13,069 nt of DNA from Defluviicoccus vanus (GTDB lineage Bacteria > Pseudomonadota > Alphaproteobacteria > Rhodospirillales > Defluviicoccaceae), in contig NZ_CP053923.1 of NCBI RefSeq assembly GCF_014672695.1, positions 2,067,881 through 2,080,949 of the forward strand, written 5' to 3'. The translations under genes and the position numbers were made by a program. Numbering within the stretch: the stretch's first letter is position 1; each line of letters starts with the position of its first letter. Positions 7,783 through 13,069 of this stretch are shown here, piece after piece. The notes under the pieces were generated by a model. That model searched no databases. It saw nothing but the letters and a program-made list of their open reading frames with translations, and had not been told where the DNA came from.

Positions 7783-7878
7783 TACCAGGGTGCGTAGAGT
7801 TTGACTCTCTTGGGGGTTTCTTGTGGTGTGGGAATTGCTTTGATCGGGGCCGGCGATGGCGGCGTGGGAGACGGCTCG

Positions 7879-8560
7879 ATGGGGGCGGCGGTGCGTTTGC
7901 GTGAGGATTTCGGCGCGGAGGAGCTGCGCCGGTTGGCCTGCAAGGCGGTGAACGGGCTGCAGGCCCGGCGGTTGATGGCGCCGCCGGCGATTGCTGATGG
8001 CAAGAGCCGGGCCGAGGCGGCGAGCGTCGGCTTGATGGACCGGCAGACGCTGCGGGACTGGGTCGTTCGCTTCAATGCCGAGGGGCCGGCTGGGCTGATC
8101 GACAAGCCATCACCGGGCCGGCGGGCGAAGCTGACGCCGTCACACAAAGAGGCCTTGCGCCAACTGGTCGAAGATGGACCTGGCCAGCACAAACCCGATC
8201 TCGTCCGCTGGCGGCGCGCCGACCTGGCGGCGGTGATCAAGGACCGGTTTGCCGTCGATTGCCACGCGACAACGATCGGTCGGATGTTGCGGCAACTGGG
8301 GTTTTCGCACGTCAGCCCGCGGCCACGGCATCCGGAGAAGGACGACCAAGCCGCGGACACGTTTAAAAAAACTTCGTCGAGCGGGTGACGGACCTCGCCA
8401 AGGGGCTGCCGGAGGGGACACCCGTGGAGATCTGGTTTCAGGACGAGGCGCGTGTCGGCCAGAAGAACGGTCTCGTCTACCAGTGGGCCAGACGTGGCAC
8501 GCGACCGCGGCAACCGAAAGACCAGCGCACCGCCTGGGCCTACATCTTCGGTGCGGTCTG
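7879..8560 (+). pseudogene. IS630-family transposase, 5' part, split by IS21
   Basis: ATG at 7879 has GGGAG 8 nt upstream; a TTG at 7801 is possible but unlikely. The product starts with an HTH region (about residues 40-70, containing MDRQTLRDWVVRFNAEGPAG) and a second DNA-binding stretch. The frame shifts by -1 at the A7 run 8365-8371: the zero frame stops at 8388, while the -1 frame continues as NFVERVTDLAKGLPEGTPVE to the first catalytic Asp in WFQDEARVG. This is the kind of slippage site known in IS630 elements. The gene is interrupted at 8560. Joined to 12001-12382, and with the shift, it encodes 354 residues. Confidence 0.85.
8365..8371 (+). other. A7 slippage site for -1 frameshift in the IS630 transposase
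   Basis: TTT followed by seven A and then C. Re-reading one A, or adding one A during transcription, joins the DNA-binding half to the DDE half. Continuity of protein similarity across the run supports programmed slippage rather than decay, though a 1-bp deletion from A8 cannot be excluded. Confidence 0.55.
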
Positions 8561-8672
8561 TGTGTATGGCGGTGACAAATTAGGCCACGTAGCGGCGGTG
8601 ATTGGTGCTGCCGCGCCGGAGTAAAATCTGGCCAGTGGTTAGGCGGTCTCTTTTTTGTGGGGGCGGCCGGGG

Positions 8673-9798
8673 ATGTTTGCCGTGGAAGTCTACGCCGCCG
8701 TTCGGCATTTCGTTTTCATCGAGGGCAACAGCCGGCGTGAGGCGGCCCGGTGTTCGGGCTGAGCCGTGAGACGGTTTCGAAGATGTGCCGGTTCTCGTTG
8801 CCGCCCGGCTACACGCGAACGAAGCCGGTGAAGAAGCCGAAGCTCGGGGTGCTGCTGCCGGTGATCGACGCCATCCTCGAGGCCGACAGGACGGCGCCTT
8901 CGAAGCAGCGGCATTCGGCCAAGCGGATCTTCGAGCGACTGCGCGACGAGCACGGTTATGCCGGCGGTCTGACGGTGGTGAGGGACTACGTCCGGGTTGC
9001 TCGGGGAGATTGCGGGAGACCTTCGTGCCGCTGGCTCATCCGTCCGGTCATGCGCAGGTCGACTTTGGCGAGGCGATCGGCGTGATCGGCGGCGTCCGGC
9101 AGAAGATCCACTTCTTCTGCATGGACCTGCCGCAATCGGATACTCCTTTCGTGAAGGCCTATCCGGCGGAGACGACGGAAGCCTTCCTCGACGGGCATGT
9201 GTCGGCATTCGCCTTCTTTGGCGGCGTGCCGTTGTCGGTGCTTTACGACAACACGACGCTCGCGGTGGCGAAGATCTGCGGCGACGGCAGGCGGGAGCGC
9301 ACCCGGGCCTTTACGGAACTGCAGAGCCCATTACCTGTTCCAGGATCGCTTCGGCCGTCCCGGCAAGGGCAACGACAAGGGCAAGGTCGAGGGGCTGGTG
9401 AAGTATGCTCGATCGAACTTCCTGACGCCGATCCCCCAGGCGGCAAGCTTCGACGATCTCAATGCCATGCTGGAAGAGCGCTGCCGGCAGCGACGAGGCG
9501 AACGCGCCGGTCGCCACGGCGAAACCATCGGCGAGCGTCTCGTCGCCGACCTCGAAGCCTTCCGGGATTTGCCGGCGGTGCCATTGGAGCCGAGCGAGAA
9601 GCGGGCGGCCCGTGTCTCATCGACCGCCCTGGTCCGCTACCGCGGCAACGACTACTCGGTACCGACGGCATACGGCTTCCGGGATGTTGTGGTGAAGGGC
9701 TTCGTCGACGAGGTGGTGATCCTTTGTGCCGGCGAGGCGATCGCCCGGCATCGTCGCTGCTATGGCACGGGCACCTTCGTATTCGAGCCGCTGCACTA
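8673..9798 (+). pseudogene. istA: istA transposase, 5' part, with three 1-bp frameshifts
   Basis: IS21-family DDE transposase starting MFAVEVYAAVRHFVFIEG. Three single-base changes break the frame: a G lost near 8752 (ARCSG* in place of ARVFGLSRE), a base lost near 9005 (VARG then RLRETFVPLAH), and a C gained near 9328 (ELQS then HYLFQDRFG). Correcting them gives a protein continuing to FEPLH, where IS5 copy B interrupts it at TA 9797-9798. The DDE residues are visible in HAQVDFGEA, LSVLYDNTT and DKGKVEG. Corrected and joined to 10619-10993, the product is 499 residues, the normal IstA length. All three indels lie in G or C runs, so sequencing error is possible. Confidence 0.85.
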
Positions 9799-10618
9799 GG
9801 GCCTGTTGAGATTCACCGTGAGTTTATGACGGCGGCGACGAGATAGATATTGGCGCTGAAGCTTTGGTCTGTTTTGTCGGCACGCATGGCGATGCGCTTG
9901 AACTCTTTGAGCTTACAGAAGAAGTTTTCGATGAGATGGCGCCATTTGTACATCTCGGCATCGAATGGGAGAGGCTTGGTCCGGCGCGGATGCTGGGAGA
10001 TGACGATCTTGGCGCCGCGCTCGTTGAGCTCAGCGACGATGTCGTTGCTGTCGAAGGCTTTGTCGGCGATGAAAGCGTCGAATTGGAGGCCGTCGATGAG
10101 CGGGGCAACGCCGACGGTATCGAAGCGGTGGCCCGGCAGGAGTGCGAAGCGTACGAGATTGCCCAGGGCATCGGTCAGGGCCAGGATCTTGGTCGTCATG
10201 CCGCCCTTGGAGCGCCCTATGGCCTGGCTCTGAGTCCCCCTTTTGCGCCCTGGCCATGGCGGTGGACCTTGACGATGGTGGCGTCGACCATGGCGTACTC
10301 CATATCGGGATCATCCGAGCAAGCCTCGAAAGCCGAATGAAAACATCGGCTTTGACCCAGTCTCGGTAGCGCTTGAAGACGGTGTTCCAGTTGCCGAAAA
10401 AGGCCGGCAAATCACGCCAGGGACTGCCCGTGCGAACCACCCACAGAACCGCCTCGACAAAGAGCCGATTGTCTCTGCCGCTGCGACCCGCGTCCGTTGG
10501 CTTGCCCAGGCAGTGCGGTTCCATTCTCGCCCATTGGGCGTCTGTCAGTACAAAACGTTCCATCCATAGCTTGAATCACAATCAAGCCAAGGATGGAATC
10601 CTGAATCTCAACAGGCCC
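9799..10618 (-). mobile_element. IS5-family insertion sequence copy B, 820 bp, inserted in istA
   Basis: The element has perfect 17-bp inverted ends at 9799-9815 and 10602-10618, flanked by TA at 9797-9798 and 10619-10620. The outer bases differ (C-TA-G on the left, C-TA-T on the right once the element end is included), so here the duplication is TA rather than CTAG. Excision with one TA restores istA (CTG CAC TAT CTG GCG). It is nearly identical to copy A and in the opposite orientation. Its presence inside an element nested in copy A shows that the IS5 element was active both early and late in the build-up. Confidence 0.92.
9813..10563 (-). pseudogene. IS5-family transposase of copy B, frameshifted
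   Basis: Begins at ATG 10563 as MERFVLTDAQWARM and matches copy A for 78 residues, through ADVFIRL. One T is then missing (three A at 10329-10331 on the plus strand, against T4 at 7681-7684 in copy A), so the frame leaves the transposase sequence before Asp94. The natural OrfA/OrfB shift follows about 100 bp later. The second half is open from about ATG 10199 (MTTKILALTDALGN), with Asp in AFIADKAFDS and Glu in RHLIENFFCKLKEF, ending at 9813. The copy probably makes no full transposase but keeps both ends, so it could be moved by an intact copy elsewhere. Confidence 0.85.
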
Positions 10619-10993
10619 TATCTGGCGCTGATCGAGACGAAGCCGAATGCCCTCGACCAGGCGGCGGCGCTGAAAGACTGGGATCTGCCGGAGGCGTTCC
10701 AGCACCTGCGCCATCTCCTCGAGGCGCGCATGGGCAACCGCGGCAGGCGGGAGTTCATCCAGGTGCTGCGGCTGATGGAGGCGATCCCGATGGAGATGGT
10801 GGCGAGCGCGGTCAGCGAAGCGATCCGGCTCGGCGTCATCGGCTTTGATGCGGTCAAGCAGATTGCTCTGGCGCGCGTCGAGCGGCGGCCGGCCCGGCTC
10901 GACCTGACGGCCTATCCACATCTGCCGAAAATGGACGTCAGGATGACGGCGGCGGCTGACTACGCCGTTCTCGTTCCCGGGACAACGGCATGA
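10619..10993 (+). pseudogene. istA: istA transposase, 3' part
   Basis: C-terminal 124 residues of IstA: YLALIETKPNALDQAAALKD, ending in LPKMDVRMTAAADYAVLVPG. It resumes exactly where copy B entered, and its first codon TAT uses the right TA duplication. No frameshift is seen in this part. Its TGA overlaps the ATG of istB (ATGA at 10990-10993), the usual translational coupling in IS21 elements. Confidence 0.85.
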
Positions 10994-11868
10994 CCGGCAA
11001 GGCGGGCGCTGATGCGATGCCGGCGGGAACGACAAGCGGCACACCGCAGGTTCTGCTGGCGCATCACCTCAAGCAGTTGAAGCTGCCGACCGTTCTGCGG
11101 GAATACGACAAGATCGCCCGCGAATGCGCACGCGACGGCGTCGATCATCCCCGCTATCTGCTGCGCCTGGTGGAACTCGAACTGATCGACCGAGAACGCC
11201 GAATGGTCGAGCGGCGGATCAAGGCAGCACGCTTCCCGGCGGTCAAAAGCCTCGACACCTTCGACTTCACCGCGATTCCCAGCCTCAACAAGATGCTGGT
11301 GCTCGAGCTGGCCCGCTGCGAGTTCATCCTGCGCCGGGAGAACGTCATCGCGCTCGGCAACAGTGGCACCGGCAAGACCCATGTCGGGCTCGCCCTCGCT
11401 CTTGCCGCCTGCCAGAAGGGGTTCACCGTCGCCTTCACCACCGCGGCCGCCCTCGTGCACCAGTTGATGGAGGCGCGTGACGAGCGCCGCTTGCTGAAGC
11501 TGCAACGCGATCTCCAGTCGGTGATGTTGCTCATCGTCGACGAACTCGGTTACCTGCCGCTGTCGCCGACCGGGGCGGAACTTCTGTTCGAGGTGTTCTC
11601 CCAGCGCTACGAGCGCGGCTCGACCCTCGTCACCTCCAATCTGCCGTTCGAGGACTGGACCTCGGTGCTGGGATCGGAACGGCTCACCGGCGCGCTGCTC
11701 GACCGCCTGACCCACCACGTCCATATCCTCACCATGAACGGCGACAGCTACCGGTTGAAGCAATCCGCCGGACGTCGTCGTCCCCCCACCGCAGCCGATC
11801 GGGCGGAGCAAAACCAGACCACCGCCGAGACCGTCGATCCCGAGACCGGCGAAACCAGCAAGCCCTGA
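10990..11868 (+). CDS. istB: IstB, ATPase helper of IS21-family transposition
   Basis: Intact 292-residue DnaC-like AAA+ ATPase. In the IS21 family it binds target DNA and IstA and drives target selection and strand transfer. The Walker A motif GNSGTGKT is at residues 123-130 and the Walker B motif LLIVDELGYLP at 180-190 (Asp184-Glu185). The sensor region SNLPFEDW and the basic LTHHVHIL segment are present. The start overlaps the istA stop (ATGA). Length is slightly above average because of a Gly/Thr-rich N-terminus and a polar tail (about 265-292). With istA broken, this copy has no partner in cis. Confidence 0.95.
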   Translation: MTGKAGADAMPAGTTSGTPQVLLAHHLKQLKLPTVLREYDKIARECARDGVDHPRYLLRLVELELIDRERRMVERRIKAARFPAVKSLDTFDFTAIPSLNKMLVLELARCEFILRRENVIALGNSGTGKTHVGLALALAACQKGFTVAFTTAAALVHQLMEARDERRLLKLQRDLQSVMLLIVDELGYLPLSPTGAELLFEVFSQRYERGSTLVTSNLPFEDWTSVLGSERLTGALLDRLTHHVHILTMNGDSYRLKQSAGRRRPPTAADRAEQNQTTAETVDPETGETSKP

Positions 11869-11888
11869 TCCCCGAGGCAAAGCCGACG

Positions 11889-11922
11889 CACGGCAAGGGG
11901 CCCGATCGGGCCCCTTGCCGTG
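11889..11922 (+). terminator. 34-bp perfect palindrome after istB, terminator-like
   Basis: CACGGCAAGGGGCCC, central GATC, then the exact complement. It begins 20 bp after the istB stop and just before the right-end repeats of the IS21 element. RNA from either strand would form a very stable hairpin. No U-tract follows, so classical intrinsic termination is uncertain. It may instead insulate the transposon from outside transcription. Confidence 0.5.
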
Positions 11923-12000
11923 ATTGCACCGCTCTCGCCCAAATGGCCTGCTTTTACTCCGCTACAGTGGCCCAGAATTGCTCCGCCGTTGACAGGTCTG

Positions 12001-12382
12001 CCCGGCCCGCGACACCGGGGCGGCGCTAGTGATGCCGCGCGCCGACACCGAGGCGATGCGGTTGCATCTGGAGGAAATCAGCCGCACGGTGGCGCCCGGC
12101 GCCCACGGCGTCGTCGTCATCGACAAGGCCGGCTGGCACACCACCCCGGCGCTGGCGGTTCCGGCCAACCTCTCGCTGCTCCACTTGCCGCCCTGCAGCC
12201 CGGAGCTCAACCCGCAAGAGAACATCTGGCAGTTTCTCCGCCAAACCTATCTGTCCAACCGTGTGTTCGATGGCCACGAGGCCATTGTCGAAGCCTGCTG
12301 CAAAGCCTGGAATGCCCTGCTCGACGAGGCCGGCCGCATCGCCTCCATCGCCACCCGAACCTGGGCCATCATCGGTCAGTAA
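12001..12382 (+). pseudogene. IS630-family transposase, 3' part
   Basis: Resumes at the codon interrupted by IS21 and reads PARDTGAALVMPRADTEAM onward, to the TAA at 12380-12382. The second catalytic Asp is in VVVIDKAGWH and the Glu is in SPELNPQENIW; the sequence ends RTWAIIGQ. The DDE core is complete when joined to the 5' part, so the enzyme was probably functional before IS21 inserted. Confidence 0.88.
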
Positions 12383-12397
12383 TTATGCTCGCTGGTA

Positions 12398-12818
12398 TCA
12401 GAGCCAGGCCATAGGGCGCTCCAAAGGCGGCATGACGACCAAGATCCTGGCCCTGACCGATGCCCTGGGCAATCTCGTACGCTTCGCACTCCTGCCGGGC
12501 CACCGCTTCGATACCGTCGGCGTTGCCCCGCTCATCGACGGCCTCCAATTCGACGCTTTCATCGCCGACAAAGCCTTCGACAGCAACGACATCGTCGCTG
12601 AGCTCAACGAGCGCGGCGCCAAGATCGTCATCTCCCAGCATCCGCGCCGGACCAAGCCTCTCCCATTCGATGCCGAGATGTACAAATGGCGCCATCTCAT
12701 CGAAAACTTCTTCTGTAGGCTCAAAGAGTTCAAGCGCATCGCCATGCGTGCCGACAAAACAGACCAAAGCTTCAGCGCCAATATCTATCTCGTCGCCGCC
12801 GTCATAAACTCACGGTGA
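12398..12818 (+). pseudogene. IS5-family transposase, 3' part (copy A)
   Basis: Second half of the copy A transposase, readable from the insertion point as SQAIGRSKGGMTTKILALTD. It contains Asp in AFIADKAFDS and Glu in RHLIENFFCRLKEF, ending at TGA 12816-12818 inside the right inverted repeat. It differs from copy B by one residue (Arg for Lys in FFCRLKEF). It has no start signal of its own apart from the internal ATG in GGMTTK. Confidence 0.85.
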
Positions 12819-12835
12819 ATCTCAACAGGCCCTAG

Positions 12836-13069
12836 TACTACAGTTGCGTTTCTAGTCGTTTCTTGCGGTGACTGCTGGCGGCTGTCGTTTGGTGGCTGCG
12901 GCGCCATCGTGAGCAGGCCCAGACGAAGGCGGGATGGGTTTTCGCCCGGAACAGGATCCTTTCGAGCATGTGGCGGATTTCCGGCGTGGCGAGCGGGACG
13001 GTCATGCGGCCGCGGCGGCCGGACTCGTTTTGTCCCGTTTATCGAAGGCGATCCGGCGCTGGTCGGCCG
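12836..13069 (-). mobile_element. End of a further insertion sequence, possibly IS701-like, running off the window
   Basis: Directly after the right CTAG of IS5 copy A (12832-12835), the sequence TACTACAGTTGCG begins. It contains the stop codon of a minus-strand transposase-like gene only 2 bp in. A stop codon within the terminal repeat, a protein ending in ETQL and a CTAG-type target fit the IS701 family, but the other end is outside the window. Confidence 0.45.
12838..13069 (-). CDS. C-terminal part of a transposase, possibly IS701 family
   Basis: Read on the minus strand, the stop is TAG at 12838-12840. The frame is open back to beyond ATG 13005, and a TAA in the same frame lies further upstream at about 13039. 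The sequence from 13005 (55 residues) includes MTVPLATPEIRHMLERILF, then FVWACSRWRRSHQTTAASSH and a basic end. The W-SRWRR-HQ pattern close to a C-terminus resembles IS701-type transposases. The upstream in-frame stop means either a frameshift in this copy or that this is only a remnant. Confidence in the family is modest. Confidence 0.42.

Larger units (their letters stand above)
8561..11994 (+). mobile_element. IS21-family insertion sequence with 6-bp target duplication, interrupted by IS5 copy B
   Basis: The left end begins TGTGTATGGCGGTG; the right end's complement begins TGTCAACGGCGGAG. GGTCTG is duplicated directly outside (8555-8560 and 11995-12000). Removing the element and one GGTCTG restores the IS630 reading frame exactly (GGT GCG GTC TGC CCG), which fixes both ends. 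Each end has a second internal repeat (CGGAGTAAAA with GGCCA: near 8617-8633 and the complement near 11946-11961), typical of the multiple terminal repeats of IS21. Without copy B the element is about 2.6 kb, with the expected istA-istB order. Confidence 0.9.
7783..12397 (+). mobile_element. IS630-family insertion sequence, split by an IS21 element
   Basis: The left end TACCAGGGTGCGTAGAG (from 7783) pairs imperfectly with the right end, whose complement reads TACCAGCGAGCATAAT (back from 12397). With the IS21 insert and its 6-bp duplication removed, the element is 1175 bp with one transposase gene, normal for IS630. IS630 elements duplicate a TA target. TA does sit at both ends here, but comparison with IS5 copy B shows that TCA is what is duplicated (7780-7782 and 12398-12400). 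The exact edge definition is therefore uncertain by a few bases. Confidence 0.85.
7394..12832 (+). mobile_element. IS5-family insertion sequence copy A, split by nested insertions
   Basis: The 17-bp end GGGCCTGTTGAGATTCA is at 7394-7410 and its exact complement at 12816-12832. TA (7392-7393, 12833-12834), or CTAG if read as a palindromic target, flanks both ends. The left part (7394-7782, 389 bp) and right part (12398-12832, 435 bp) together equal copy B (820 bp) plus a 3-bp TCA overlap and one extra T. The 4.6 kb between them is an IS630 element carrying further insertions. Copies A and B differ by a single T and two substitutions. The two-gene organisation suggests the IS427 group, which I infer rather than demonstrate. 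Confidence 0.88.

Noticed and set aside
7443..8513. Minus-strand open frame spanning the IS5-A/IS630 junction
   Set aside because: It crosses an insertion junction and is antisense to both transposases, so it cannot be an evolved gene.
10960..11880. 306-codon minus-strand open frame opposite istB
   Set aside because: istB has Walker A and B motifs and couples with istA; the antisense product is low-complexity.
1..13069. CRISPR arrays, tRNA and rRNA genes
   Set aside because: No spaced direct repeats, CCA-ended cloverleaf sequences or rRNA-like stretches were seen. The repeats present are transposon ends and IS copies.

Overview
The window looks like chromosomal DNA of a GC-rich proteobacterium, most likely an alphaproteobacterium. 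The DUF502 protein, the rml genes and the style of the insertion sequences suggest this, but no rRNA or other decisive marker is present, so the placement is an inference. About half of the window is mobile DNA. 

Region 1 (1-3647) is ordinary GC-rich chromosome. It holds rmlB-rmlA (dTDP-sugar synthesis, minus strand, rmlA reaching the window edge), a divergent DUF502 inner-membrane protein, and a convergent YbfF-like alpha/beta hydrolase. Next comes a small unidentified gene with a good ribosome binding site (3792-4096) that is broken by one apparent 1-bp deletion.

Region 2 (about 4097-5600) is a sharply AT-rich island with two minus-strand genes. The first encodes a predicted lipoprotein carrying a phospholipase A2-like His-Asp/Cys core. 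The second, 9 bp downstream, encodes a small membrane protein. The pair has a recognisable -10 box and an 18-bp near-palindrome at its start. I regard it as horizontally acquired and as the most interesting cargo in the window.

Region 3 (5808-13069) is an insertion-sequence pile-up. An IS1182-family element (about 1.58 kb) abuts an IS5-family element, copy A. Copy A is interrupted by an IS630-family element (about 1.18 kb without its insert), which is interrupted by an IS21-family element (about 2.6 kb without its insert). The istA gene of the IS21 element is interrupted by a second, nearly identical, inverted IS5 copy (B, 820 bp). Nesting is therefore four deep, and each level can be closed in silico by removing one insert and one target duplication. 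The part of another transposase, possibly IS701-like, starts immediately to the right and runs off the window. CTAG tetranucleotides mark the IS1182/IS5-A junction, the outer IS1182 end and the IS5-A/last-element junction.

Only the IS1182 transposase and istB are complete open genes in the pile-up. The IS630 and IS5 genes also need a frameshift to be read. istA carries three 1-bp indels, which are either decay or sequencing error. I see no rRNA, tRNA or CRISPR array.
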